64,000 nucleotides of DNA from Alopecurus myosuroides (Eukaryota > Streptophyta > Magnoliopsida > Poales > Poaceae), in the NCBI GenBank assembly GCA_028641055.1, contig CM054062.1, positions 270,581,265 through 270,645,264 on the forward strand, given 5' to 3'. The notes beneath the pieces were generated by a model that ran no database searches, was not told the origin of the DNA, and worked only from the letters and a program-made list of their open reading frames with translations. This document shows, in pieces, positions 47,115-58,390 of this stretch (the stretch's first letter is position 1; each line of letters opens with the position of its first letter). Made by a program: the position numbers and the translations under genes.

Positions 47115-49523
47115 GGACATCTCCAGCGGGGCTGCTCATTTGCGGACCAAATTGGTCCGCATTTTGTCCATTTGAGCAGCCGTCCGTGGCCGTGTCCGGG
47201 CGGATTTGGGCCCTGCACCCAGCGGGGCTGCTCATTTGCTGGCCTCGGTCCGGAAAAAAGTACCAAAATGCCCTAGATAATAACAAATAATATCGGCGCA
47301 TGCAAAAAGGGCCACGGTTTCAGGCCATGCCGGCCGCGTTCAGGCCATGCCGGCCAAGGTTCGGGCAAGGTTCAGGCGGCCAGGTGAGGCCATGCCAGCC
47401 CATGGCCAGAATGTACAAAAGCGACGCCGGCCGCGTGTTCAGGCCGGCGCCGGGTACGATCGGGGGCGCAACGCGATCACTCCTCGCCCTGCATGTACCG
47501 CTGCTACTTCTTCTCGAAGTAGGCCTTCTTCCTCGGGGTCAGGCTGCTCAGGTCCATGGCCATGATCTGCGCCTCCTGTGCGGCCAGAGCGATCTCGACC
47601 TCCTTCCTCTTGTTCTCGGCCTCCATGGCCCTGGTCTTGGCGTTCTCCTCCTCGATCTCGAGCTTCTTCGTTTGCACGATGAAGTAGTTCTTCGTGATCT
47701 CCTCGCGCTCCCGCCGCTTCTTCTCCTCCCTCTCGTCCTTCTTGTCGCTCGTCTTGTCCTTCTGCGAGATGAACCCTTGGAGGGTCTCTTGCAAAGCGAT
47801 GGTCGTGGCGTCGCGCTTGAGGTCCAGCTTGGAGTTGCTCCGGCCCCTTGGCCGTTCAGTTGTCGCGCCTTCGGCCGGCTGGCCCGTGGCCATTGGCGGC
47901 ACCCCGTCCGGCATGACCGCGCCTTTCTTGATGGCGTTGTGGAGCTCCTTCCACTTTTGGTTGTCCTTCATCTTCTTGTAGCAATGGGCGAAGTTGAAGG
48001 ACTTGCCACCATGCTCGGCCTTGTACAAGGTCAGCGCTTGGAAGACCTGCACACACTCGACAGTTTGACACGGGGACAATGCATATGAAGGACAGGGACG
48101 TGTGGTCACTCACCAGGTCGCCGAGGGTGGCGCCACTTTGAGGCCGGGCCATGGCGTGCTCGAAGGAGCCGGTGAACTTGCTGCACTCTTGCGAGATGAG
48201 CCCGAACCTCTTTTGGATGGATAGCTCGCTCCGGGTGGTGACCATGGAGTACGGTGGCAGGACGGCCCGCTCTTGGTAGTTCCGGTGCATCCTCCTCCAA
48301 TAGGCGTTGCCCTTCATCTCGGCCCCGACAATGGTGTTCTGCCCCACCTCCATCCATGTGTCCACGAGGCACTCGTCCTCCGCCTCCGTGAACCCAACGC
48401 CCCGCTTCACGATCCTCTTGGCGGCCTTGGCCTGCTAGGTCAGCTCGTCCATGAACATGGGCATGTCGTCGATGTGGGGCACGTCGTCGACGGGGACCTC
48501 CTCCTCTTCCTCGTACAGCTCGTCCCCGGGGTGGACGTACCTCGCCTGGCCGTCCTCGCCTATCATGTTCGACATGAACCCCTCGGCCTCCTCCCTTATC
48601 ATGTCCGTGGGCTGCGTCTCCATGTCCTGCATTTCGTCGAACAGGTTGCGGGGCTCCGGGCGAACGGACGGAGGGGGGCGCCCAGCGGCTTTGCTCGACG
48701 GGGCAGTCGACATGCAGGACACGGGCGCCGTGTTCAGGTCGATGGAGACCCTGGCCGGCGAGGAGTCCTCCATGTCCACCGAGAAGAAGGGAGGCGGCGT
48801 CGGGTCACGGCCTGGCAAGAAGCCGTATGCCGGCGCGGGTGATCCCGTCGTCGGCCGCACGCTCTGGAGGGTGCTCCGCGGCTGGGCCGCCGAGGCATTC
48901 GAGCTGCAGGCTTGCACAGGAGTCGCGTTCATGGTGGGTGTCGGCTGCAGGCCCAGCATGATTATGGCCGCCTGCGCCGCCATCTGGGCGAGCTTTTTCT
49001 GCTCGTCCTCCTTCGGGTGCGGCGGCGCCTCCTTCGCCCTCCTCCTCTGGTCCGCTCTCTTCGCCGATTGCTCCGCCGTCCGCGCCAGCTCGGCCGCGTC
49101 CTTCGTCTTCTTCACCTTCGGCTTCTGCGGCGGCAGCGCGGGCCTGGTTCGGGCCGGGACCAGCTGGTCCAGGGTCACGGAGGTGTAGATGTCGGTGGCG
49201 GTGGTGGCGGTGGCGGTGGCGGCGGCGGCTCCTTCTGCGTCGGCCATGGCTAGGGCAGCGGAGTGGATGCGGGGTGGGAGAGGAAAGGGCAAATGTTCTC
49301 AGTTTTTGTGTGGGCCACGACGGGGGGTTCGGGACACAAATTGTTGTCCCAACGTGTCCGGAGGCTGCTCAAAACTGGACCAAATTTGGGTCAGATTTGA
49401 GCATCCGAGGACAAAAAAACGGACCGCTGTCCGTATGAGCAGCGCCGCTGGGGCCTGGTTTTGGCCCAGGCTGCTCAAATCAGGCCGGTCCGGGCCAAAT
49501 GAGCAGCCCCGCTGGAGATGTCC
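47115..49523 (-). mobile_element. PIF/Harbinger element with ORF1-type gene, no transposase (2409 bp)
   Basis: The ends GGACATCTCCAGCGGGGCTG and, inverted, the same 20 bases (CAGCCCCGCTGGAGATGTCC) are long near-perfect inverted repeats. The following bases CTCATTTG also pair. TAA at 47112-47114 and 49524-49526 is the expected 3-bp duplication. Each flank has further copies of the GGGGCTGCTCATTTG motif. The cargo is a two-exon Myb-like protein gene on the minus strand. I see no DDE transposase, so the element would need one in trans. Confidence 0.93.
47504..49247 (-). pseudogene. Harbinger ORF1-type Myb-like/NAM-associated protein with one in-frame stop
   Basis: Exon 1 is 49247-48114 and exon 2 is 48046-47504, joined in phase across a 67-bp GT-AG intron (GTGAGT...TGTGCAG). 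The protein would be about 558 residues. The N-terminal part is Ala/Thr-rich, then basic (KPKVKKTKDAAE), then Pro- and acid-rich. From about residue 280 a trihelix/Myb-like domain is visible (GVGFTEAEDECLVDTWMEVG, GNAYWRRMHRNYQER, RSELSIQKRFGLI). The C-terminus is a NAM-associated coiled-coil region (KKRREREEITKNYFIVQTKK, TPRKKAYFEKK). A single TAG at codon 271 (48435-48437), before QAKAAKR, breaks it just ahead of the DNA-binding domain. An upstream Met at 49292 is possible. In Harbinger elements such Myb-like proteins assist the transposase. Confidence 0.85.
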
Positions 49524-49526
49524 TAA

Positions 49527-49890
49527 CGGGCCTCCAATGGCCTTTTCACGTTTGGAGACGGATTATGCCCCTTACAGAAAATAGAATGTCTTAATTAGAC
49601 CAATCACATTAGGTTATGACAGGAAGGTTTTAATACACGTAAAAAGGAAACGATTTTAGTGCTTGTTAAAAGAAAGAGTTTAATACAGCACCAAAATACA
49701 GCTAGCCTAAAGCTGTGTCGATTCACGCACCTATCCAAGTACACTGTAAGTACGTTAAGGACGGATTAGATCTGATCATCAGCCAGCTTCCTCTATTGCA
49801 TCGTTGATAAGGTAAAAAACAAAAAAATATATGGTTCTTCTGATTTTTTTTTGAAAAGGATGGTTCTTCTGATGATCAACTTCCTTATAC
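49527..49890. other. Intergenic DNA upstream of the BAHD promoter
   Basis: No gene seen. It contains a short duplication of ATGGTTCTTCTGAT (49831 and 49861). This part is not shared with the duplicated promoter at 19.7 kb, where the match starts only at about 49893. Confidence 0.55.
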
Positions 49891-49892
49891 TG

Positions 49893-50225
49893 CACCATAC
49901 GTTCATAAATGTAGGAGAAAAAAAAACACAACGTTCTTATGACTATGCATCCCCTATTGTACAGCTCATAAAGTTCGAAAAAAACAGGTCGTTCTTCCTG
50001 GTTATCAGGTTCCTCTATTGTACCATTCACAAATTTGAAAAAAAGAATCAACATCCTTCCAAAAGCTATAATTAGAAACGCTCTTCCAAAAGCTACGGTT
50101 ACTAAGAAACGCAACGTCCTTCCAAAAGCCAAAGTGTATACACGCATATATCTCTGCGCAAACTAGGTACTCCCAAGTCCCAAGCTCTTGCCTCTCGCCG
50201 TTCACCAGAGCGTTCGTGCATAGGT
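49893..50225 (+). promoter_or_regulatory. Promoter and leader of the BAHD gene with repeated CTTCCAAAAGC boxes
   Basis: The region is shared with the broken copy at 19677-19882/22300-22350. It holds three CTTCCAAAAGC(T/C) boxes at about 50057, 50083 and 50120, plus several CGTTCTT motifs. The copy at 19.8 kb keeps two such boxes (about 19808 and 19837). A weak TATA-like CATATATC lies at about 50143. Which factors bind is unknown. Confidence 0.6.
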
Positions 50226-50241
50226 GGAATCAGACCGAGCG

Positions 50242-52293
50242 ATGGAGATTGCGAGCAGCACGATGCTGAAGCCGGTGTACTCTGCGCCACACCCGCTTGC
50301 CGGGGAGAAGGTCCCGCTGACAGTCTTCGACCGTGCCGCCCTGGACATCTTCGTCCCCATCGTGTTCGCCTACTCTGCGCCGGCGCCGTCCAACGAGGCG
50401 CTCATGGAGGGGCTCCTCAAGGCCGTCGCGCCGTATCCTCATCTGGCGGGGCGCCTCGCCATCGACGGCCAAGGCCGGCGTTTCCTGCACCTCAACAACG
50501 AGGGCGTGCTTGTGATCGAGGCCACCGTCCCGTCCGACCTGGCGGACGTGCTCGTCGATGGCGGCATCGCCGCAAACGTCCGCGATCTGTACCCTACAAC
50601 CCCAGAGGTAACTTGCTGCTCCGTCAGTCTGCTTACATGTTCGATCGCCGGATTTTCTGCCGTGTACAGGACCTACCATGAATGTTTTAACCGGAGCTAC
50701 TAGTCTTCTAGATTCTTCTGGCATATGATTCGCAAAGTGTCGTGATGTTTCAGAAAAACTGCACGAATCTTCGTGCATGATACACGGTGGATCTATGCAC
50801 CGCAGCTACATGCTTGATAGAAACTCATTTCTCTTACTATACATGTTGTCAATTTGTACAGTGGCGAAGGTGGGGGACTGGGGCCACGGCTCCCACCATG
50901 GTCTTTTAGATTTCAATATTTTTCCTCTTTTAGATTTCTTATATAAAACATGGTTGTGTTTGCATAACAAATTTGGAAAACCGGATTCGTCTACATCGTT
51001 ACAATCTTGTCTCATGGGAAATATGGAATGAGAGAGGAATGCCAGGGTGTTCCGCAACAAGCTATAGCCGACCTTTGTTCTTATAGAGAAGATCAAGAGG
51101 GAGGATAGATCTTGGGTCGCTGCGGGGGCAAAGGGTTTGAGGAAAATTATGCCAGGAGAGTAGTCCCTTTTGTAATTCTGAACTTTATTTTTCGGTAAAA
51201 CTCCTTCATTAATAGATTGGGGCAAAGCTTTTGCCTCCCTTTCTAAAAAAACAATCTGAATCTACTACAGGGTCCACAGTGTGGAGATATTAAGCCTTTC
51301 TTGACATACTGTTATATAATAATATTGCAGGGGAACTTTGGTGTGGCAGTGCTGCAGATCAAGCTGAACAGGTACAAGTGCGGTGGCCTCGTGATCGGTC
51401 TATCATACCACCACCAGACTGCCGACGGTGTCTCCATGAGCAACTTCGTCACCACGTGGGAGAACGCGGTGCGCGAGGGCAGCGACTTCATCGCGCCGAC
51501 CCCCTTCCTCGATCGTGCGAGCACTGCGGTGCCTCGCCGCACGCCGGCGCCGGTGTTCGACCACCGGGCCATTGAGTTCAAGAGTGGAGAAGGCAGCGGC
51601 TGCACCAGCGAATGCCACGACCTCGTCTCAGTGGTCAGGATCAAGGACCTTAGGGTGCATTTCACGGCGGAGTTCGTCGCCGAGCTCAAAGCCCGGGTTG
51701 GCGCCCGTTGCAGCACGTTCCAGTGCCTGCTCGCTCACGTGTGGAAGAAGATCACGACGGTGCGGGGCCTTAAGCCGGAGGAGTTCACGCAGGTGAGGGT
51801 GGCCGTGGACTGCCGAAGCAGAGTGAACCCTGCCGTGCCCATGGACTTCTTCGGGAACATGGTTCTCTGGGCGTTCCCGAGGCTCCGGGTACAGGACGTC
51901 CTGAGCTGGAGCTACAAGAGCGTGGTCGGCGCCATCCGCGACGCCGTGGCGCGTATCGACGAGGAGTACATTCAGTCGTTCGTGGACTTTGGCATGTTGG
52001 CGGATGCCAACGGGGAGGAGCTCGTGGCGACGGCGGCTGCCGGCACTGCGTTATGTCCGGACGCAGAGGTGGACAGCTGGATGGGACTCAGGACCCACCT
52101 GCTAAACTTTGGCACCGGACCTCCGTCCGCCGTCCAGCCGCCGGACTTGCCAATTGAGGGGCTCATGGTCTTCATGCCGTCGCCCACGCTGAAAGGCGGC
52201 GTCGACCTCTTCATGGGTGTCGCGGAGGAGCACGTCGAGGCATTTCAGTTGATTTGCTATTCCTTTGACGATCTTCTCACGGCGAGGATGTAG
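50242..52293 (+). CDS. BAHD acyltransferase, agmatine coumaroyltransferase-like
   Basis: Exon 1 (50242-50607) and exon 2 (51331-52293) join in phase 0 across a 723-bp intron (GTAACT...ATTGCAG) to give 442 residues, the usual BAHD length. The catalytic HHxxxDG motif is HHQTADG at 149-155. The structural DFGWG motif is replaced by NFGTG at 381-385, followed by [13 protein letters not shown]. Features such as [21 protein letters not shown] and a C-terminus ending CYSFDDLL resemble cereal agmatine/tryptamine hydroxycinnamoyltransferases. These transfer a coumaroyl or related group from CoA to amines to make phenolamides in defence. BAHD enzymes are cytosolic, and none of the frame looks like a targeting signal. 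The ATG at 50242 ([14 protein letters not shown]) was chosen because it aligns with family starts. No lesion is visible. The exact substrate cannot be read from sequence. Confidence 0.93.
50865..51255 (+). mobile_element. 5'-truncated LINE tail in the BAHD intron
   Basis: Within the intron, about 51005-51165 encodes a decayed LINE ORF2 C-terminus ([19 protein letters not shown], then [14 protein letters not shown]). A 3' untranslated part ends GGCAAAGCTTTTGCCTCC and then CTAAAAAAA. The orientation matches the gene. The left boundary and the target duplication are not clear. It does not touch the splice sites. Confidence 0.72.
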
Positions 52294-52534
52294 GATAAAG
52301 AGATATCAGATATTCAGATGTTTGTTTCACTAAATCACCCTTGGATCAATGGTCTCGGTCGCTATATCTTGGTACTTCTTGGATTTGACCTCATCGAGGA
52401 TGCAATTAGAAATGAAAATACATCGTGCTTATTTTTTCTTCCGATAATTTTACTTTGGAAAAATTGGCTAGAGAAGACGGTTATTTTCTGCCATTTGCTG
52501 AATACACTGCCGGAATACGTCTTTGCTTAGTACC
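52294..52534 (+). other. 3' flank of the BAHD gene
   Basis: Probable 3' untranslated region and downstream flank, ending at the LINE target site. No clear polyadenylation signal is certain. Confidence 0.5.
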
Positions 52535-52547
52535 GTTACATTTTCGT

Positions 52548-53610
52548 TTTTTAGAAAAGGGAGCGCGAGCCCCGGCCTCTGCATCGGAGTGATGCACACG
52601 GCCTTTATTTAAATGAATAAATAGTTAAACTATTACAATTCTCAAACAGTCACCAAGCAAACGTATTACAGCAGCCAAAGCGACAATTCTCTCACTAAGA
52701 ATCACAAAGCCTATTATCATGCTGCCACCCGTTGGAGAAGAGGATGGCTCGAACTATAGCTAGTAACCGGTTGCAACCAGCCTCCATAAAATGGCGCTGG
52801 TCCTGCTGCAGAAGGAGAGACCATGAAGTAATCCAATAGATAGCCTTGTGGACAACCTGCAAGAAATGAGTATGTGTTACTCTGTTAAAAATCGCATCAT
52901 TGCGACAATTCCATACCGCCCATACAAAGGCGCAAACACCAATCCGAATACGATGTTTATCATGTTTGGGTATGCCATATAACCAATCGCCAAACATATG
53001 ATCCATGCTAATAGGAGGGGAGATATTGAAAGTAAAATGAAGCAATCTCCATATCTTAATCATAAAGGGACATGTAATGAAAAGATGTTCCACCGTTTCG
53101 TCATGATTGCAAAAAACACATTTCTTGGAACCATGCCAATTACGCTTAAAAAGATTATCCTTAGTGAGAATTACACGTCTATTAAGAAGCCACATAAAAA
53201 TCTTAATCTTTAGGGGGATTTTCATCATCCATAAATACTTATGTTCGAAAGGTGGGTGATCATTCATGTAGTCAAGATACATGGATCTAACGGAGAATGA
53301 TCTATTCTTAGTGAGACGCCAAGAGAAAGAGTCTTCCTCATCAGAAAGAGAGATAGCCATAAGCTTTTGGACAAGTTGCAACCAATCTGTGCAATTATTC
53401 CCTTGTAAGTTTCATCTAAATTGAATGTTAATTGGAGGTGCATTGGATAGCACAGTTGCCACAAGCACATTTTTATTTCTAACAATGTTATACAAACCAG
53501 GGTATTGATGCGCCAAAGCCTTCTCCCCCAGCCACACATCTTCCCAAAACCTAGTCTGTTTTCCGTTGCCCACCACAAACATTCCCCTAGCAAAGAAATC
53601 AACGTTTTCT
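52548..53610 (-). mobile_element. 5'-truncated LINE insertion with 13-bp target duplication
   Basis: GTTACATTTTCGT at 52535-52547 is repeated exactly at 53611-53623 and encloses a minus-strand LINE 3' end. The 3' part has the typical grass LINE tail (GGCCGTGTGCATCACTCCGA, then AGAGGCCGGGGCTCGCGCTC on the minus strand) and a short A-run. The coding part is the C-terminus of ORF2. Confidence 0.93.
52695..53610 (-). pseudogene. LINE ORF2 C-terminal fragment with zinc-binding (zf-RVT) domain
   Basis: Reading right to left, GKQTRFWEDVWLGE begins the usual region after reverse transcriptase. After a stop near 53415 the frame continues for 228 codons. It includes YLWMMKIPLKIKIFMWLLN, NLFKRNWHGSKKCVFC and CNHDETVEHLFITCPFMIKI, the zf-RVT pattern, ending at 52695. 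RT and endonuclease are absent by 5' truncation. It resembles the end of the LINE at 22975-28911 (KCVFCGTDETVEHIFIE) but is a separate insertion. Confidence 0.88.
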
Positions 53611-53779
53611 GTTACATTTTCGTGATACATAGGTCAGAACAAACTATAACTCACCAAAAGAAGCCAGCTCCGGTGGAAAGCTCAAAACGATTCCTCATGA
53701 GCTATCTTGATTCGCTGTTGTTGATCAGACAACAGGAGGTGATTAATGTAGAGAAAGGGAAGTAGCAGTATGTTATCTC

Positions 53780-54325
53780 CATTTTCCAGGGCTTTAAACA
53801 GGAGAAGCACCGGGAGGATGGTCGCCAGAAGGTCACGCAGAAGTAGAAGCCACCCGACGAGTGCTCGGACAAGCTAAACGTTGATAGAGCATTCACAGTG
53901 GATGGGAGGGCAGGTTCTGGCATGATCCTTCGGAACTGGCGCAGCGAGGATGCACTGGAGGCCGAGCTTGGAGCTATAGAGAAAGGGCTAGAACTTGCTA
54001 TTCATTGGTCCACGAAGCCAATCATCCTCGAATCGGACTGTCCGGAGGCGATCAAACTTATACACAAAAGCTCTCTGAATATGTCCTGCCATGCAATGAG
54101 AATCAGCTCCATCCGTGATAGGTTTAGAGAAAGAGAGATCACAATTAATAGGGTGAGCCGTGAGATAAACTGGGTGAGTCATGGCTTAGCTAAACTGGGA
54201 AGGGTTGATGGAAGAAGGGCAGTTTGGCTGCATGAGGTACTTGGAGTTATCGCGGAGGCGATCAACTCTGATTACTCCCACCCTGATCATTAATTTAAAT
54301 ATCTCTTTCCATGCCAAAAAAAAAG
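53780..54325 (+). pseudogene. LINE-type RNase H (RVT_3) fragment with poly(A)-like tail
   Basis: The frame KLNVDRAFTVDGRAGSGMIL starts an RNase H domain, and EAELGAIEKGLELAIHWSTK and IILESDCPEAIKLIHK follow its conserved order with Asp and Glu residues. It continues through SREINWVSHGLAKLG to a stop at 54293. A run of nine A at about 54317 is a likely poly(A) end. Part of the early domain (after GMILRN) is missing, so it is probably inactive. It may be the 3' end of another LINE; the 5' boundary is not clear. Confidence 0.75.
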
Positions 54326-57300
54326 TTTGACACATTTTTTTCTTGCGATGACCATCTTATGTTCGTTTTGACCAGTTTTTTTTTCTCTAAGTCAAAATTT
54401 GCCACCAAGTCAGCCTGCACGTATCCATTTCAGACATTTGATATGAAAGAAAAACTCAGCTAACAACTCATAAATGCATTTCAAAATGAATAAGTTTAAA
54501 ATTTTGCTTGCGATGAACAACCTATATTCTTTTTTTGAGCAACTTTGTTTTGGAAAGCACTGAGTGACCTCCGAGGGATCGGGGATTCCGATCCCCCGTA
54601 TCCGGCACCTCGACACGTGTCCTTCATGTGGACCCACATTTCGTCTCTCTCGGCATCCCAAATGGTTGGGTCAAAAAAGACGTCGCTTTCTCTGTGGACC
54701 CAGTCTTTCCCACCAGAGCACATGCTCCTTTCCCCTTACTTTTGTACCCATAGGCAGCAAAAAATTGTTTCGTCTTCGTGCTTGGCGTTGTCCGCCGTCA
54801 GCTGCCGTCAACGAAGGAGAAGCTCAACACAACAACAAACAACCTTTGCAACAACAACGTGGCGGCTTGCAACAACATCGCCGGTGTATTGTAGCACCAC
54901 TGCTCACTGCACGTATCATCCCCGTCCGTCATTTGCAGCATCACCGTTGACTACTAGGAAAATGCCGAGATTTTCTCGTACAAACCTTATGTAGATTTGC
55001 GTCAGAAGGAGACTTTTTTTTTGCTACAAATCTTTGGCGTATTTGAAACTCTCAAAGAAAATTTGCATCGCACGAAAAACAAATTTGCTACAACAATTAT
55101 GTCTATTTGCATCAAAGCGAGGGATTTCTGCTACAAACCTTCTACGGATTTGCATCTCATAAAGAGTAATTGCATCCAGTGAAGAAGAAATTTGCCACAA
55201 CCAGTCTCTCAATTTGCATCAAAAGGAGGAATCTTTTTCTGCAAACTTTAAAAAAATATGCAGCATGAGAATAAGAAATTTGCTACGGCCATTATATGAA
55301 TTTGCATCTAAGGGAGAAAACATCTTCTATGTACCAACCTTTCAAATAGTTTCACCACATAGAAAAAAGACAAAAATCATCGGAGGAAGAGAAAGTTTTC
55401 TCTCCAACACCTTTCGCTGCACATGCGCAGCTCACTGACTTCGCCTCCAACCTACGTCAGGTGCGGAGCTCTCTCAGGCTCCCTGGCAGCTGCAACCTGC
55501 ATCGCTGCCATCGCGAGCAGCAAGATCGAGGCACGCCATGATCCTATGCTTGACTGGAGCAAAAGAGGTGGGGTGGGTGTGAGGCGACCGGGGTGGCAAT
55601 ATTAGGAGGTGGCAGTAAGCGACTACTGGCCGAAGCAGGCGCTCACACACGAGAACAATGTGGTGGCGATGGAGGCATTCTAGGGCACAGGGACAACAAG
55701 GAAAGCAAGTGAAGAAGAATACTAACTTGAATAGATAATGTTCGAGGAGAACGAGAAGACGGATGTGTGACGCACACGCAGTATGGAGGACGCCTCCCTC
55801 ACTATCATTGATGCTTCCATTTCCTATAGTGTTTTTACTTAATGAATTCATGTAGTAATCTTAGCACTGCAAAGAGCTCCATTCATGTCGGTGTACACAT
55901 GAATATAAAACTAAAGGAGAAATCTCATATAAGGCAAGGACGCCAAGTATGGGATGCAATATGATGATTAAATACATTAAAACTCATTTCTGTAGACACC
56001 CAATTCACTGGAATTAAGTAGAAATAGGAAATTCACACCCAGGAGGTCAAACCTCACTTACAACCATGTGTACAATCACCGGTGACCGTACGGAGCTGCC
56101 AGGTTTTGGTACGGTTGTCGAAGAAAATTCACATCAATAGAAGAGAAGACGGTCGCTGTAACGACCATGGGTACGGTGGCAAGCAACGATACCAGCCACC
56201 GTACCATGGCTCGTTGGAACCGCACTTTCAAGCATTTTTACTTCCCACTCTCGGATGTTCAAGAGGAGAGACAAAACAACCGCCATCCACGAAACAGCAG
56301 CAAACCATAGCCTCCGGAAAGCATCCCAAGGGGGAATTCGCAGAAGGGCATCCATCTCCATGAACTCCTTCAAGGTGAAGGCTTCTGCATCGATCTTCAT
56401 CATCACTGACTTCATCATCTGTGTGACAGAATCGCTCGTCCATCTCGTTGTAATTCTTAAACGTGTGTACTCATCCGTACATCCATTTACCATTTGTAAT
56501 ACAATCATGATGATGTTTAGTGCCTTTATGTGTGATTAGTTTCATTAGTTTCTTGGGAGATGGGGAAACCCTAGCGCTACTATGAATTGAGATAAAGATA
56601 CAATGTTTTCTCATTGCCGTTTTGCGACAATAATCTTCATGATATTTTGTGAAGTCGACCACACCAATATTCTGGATATGGGACATGAATGGTTGTTAAC
56701 GTTGCTATGAAGCGGAGGGTATCGAGTGTGTAATATGTTGATAGAAATAGTCCCTCCTCTCTGCCTATCATCGATGTGACAAGAAAGGAGATTCACAATA
56801 TCTCATCCACATCCACGGGGAGACCCTTAATTATTAGTGCTATTAGGCACATCGCATATAATCTAGGCTAATAGGGGTTGTGAGTTGTGGTGTTGCCTCC
56901 ACTAACTCAGCGCACATATTTATACGTGACTCTGCCCTCACAAAACATACACGTGATAAACATATTGCATGCCGAATCAATCCAGAAATATGCTAGTGGT
57001 AATGCATTATGTCAAGTAAATAAAGATAATTGTTGACAAGTTGACTTTGTTCAGATGACTCCAATTATGAATTTTATTCTCCATAAAGTATTTTGAAGTT
57101 GTTTATTCAAAAGGAGAATGTCTTGTAATGTAAAAGTTACATTATAACCTATATACTAAGATGTGCGGATTTTCCTTTTTCTCCTTTTTTTGGGCCTTCG
57201 TCGATTTTCTGTGGCCGTCGGACGAGGCGTCAACGGTCTGGATCGAGCCTTCGGCTGCAGGAGGCGATGAGGTGATAATTACCTGTGATGCCAGCAATAA

Positions 57301-57994
57301 GTCATACCGTTCGTTTTCATGGTATTTACGTGTGAATTCCCATATAGGGTTCACGTCTCGTGCACGGGACACGTGGTCGGGCGGTCTCGTGGGAGAACTG
57401 GTTCAAGTCGGTTGACCGTTAGTCGGTTCAATGTTTCTCTTCGGTGCCTGTCGTACCATGTGTACGATGGCTGTTGGTGCATTGGCATCATGCAGGGGTC
57501 ACGCCGGTTTGTGGCCGACTAACGAGCCATTTGTTAGACCGGCGTTTGTGTCGTGGCGCGCTCGAAGGCTCCACGGGCTACTGGAACCTTCGAGTGGGGA
57601 CACATTGTGTGTGTGTATATATATATACACCCTATTCAGCACCTAGGGGTGTAGAATTCTTATTATGCACACACGGATCTTTTTAATGTGGCTACTTAAA
57701 AAATATGTTAGCTTGTGCAAATATTTACGTTCATATTAACCCATAACGGAAAAAAGCATCATAAAAATTTAAAAATACGAGTCATACTAACATAAAAGTC
57801 ACGAAAGCAGCACAAATATAAGTGTTCTAGTATTTTTTTTTTGTAACGTCTCGTAAATAAAAAAAGTATGTCATGTATATAGGTTCTTACGTTCTACTCG
57901 ACATAAGGAATAATGCAAAATTTATGCGATGTAAAAATCATGTGCGGTTGCAAAGATACTTGGTAGGTGTAGAATAACTATTCTCCCTAGGCCG
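54326..57994. other. Intergenic DNA, no gene recognised
   Basis: Frames here are short and overlap on both strands. Noted features are repeated CTTGCGATGA motifs (54343, 54508) and a stretch with AACAACAAC-type runs (54828-54890). There are also ATTTGC(A/T)-rich text at 55000-55330, an inverted repeat TAATGTAAAAGTTACATTA at 57127-57145 and a short TA run at about 57617. Parts may be old DNA transposons, but I find no paired ends. Confidence 0.5.
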
Positions 57995-58390
57995 TGTTGG
58001 AGATACGTCCTAGAGATAATAATATTCAGTTATTATTTTATCTTCAAGTTCAGAATTAAGTTTATATCAAGATGCTACAACCGCTATAGCACTTGAAAAT
58101 GAGTTTTCAAAGGAAAATCTTTGCGGGTGTGAAGACATAAACAAATAAGAGTTCCTAATCTTGTCTATAAGATTAGTTTATGCTTTGTGAGTGTTAGAGG
58201 TATGCCATAGATCCAATAATATTCAGTTATTATTCTATCTTCAAGTTCAGAATTAAGATTGTATCATCATGCTACAACCGCTATAGCACTTGAAAAGTGA
58301 GTTTTCAAAGGAAAATCTTTGTACGGGTTTGAAGACATAAACAAACAAGAGTTCCTAATATTTTCTCTAATATTAGCTTGTGTTTTGTGA
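57995..58390 (+). repeat. Tandem duplication of the first ~197 bp of the Copia-type LTR
   Basis: 57995-58191 and 58192-58390 align throughout: ATAATATTCAGTTATTATT, ATGCTACAACCGCTATAGCA, GAGTTTTCAAAGGAAAATCT and GAAGACATAAACAAA occur in both. Differences of around 10% show that it is not recent. Confidence 0.88.

Noticed and set aside
47300..49253. Plus-strand frames of 113-262 codons at 47300-48088, 48273-48842, 48451-49188 and 48912-49253
   Set aside because: All are antisense to the Harbinger Myb/NAM-associated gene and arise from its high GC content.
50230..50778. 182-codon minus-strand frame over BAHD exon 1
   Set aside because: It is an antisense shadow of a GC-rich exon; the plus strand has clear BAHD motifs and splice sites.
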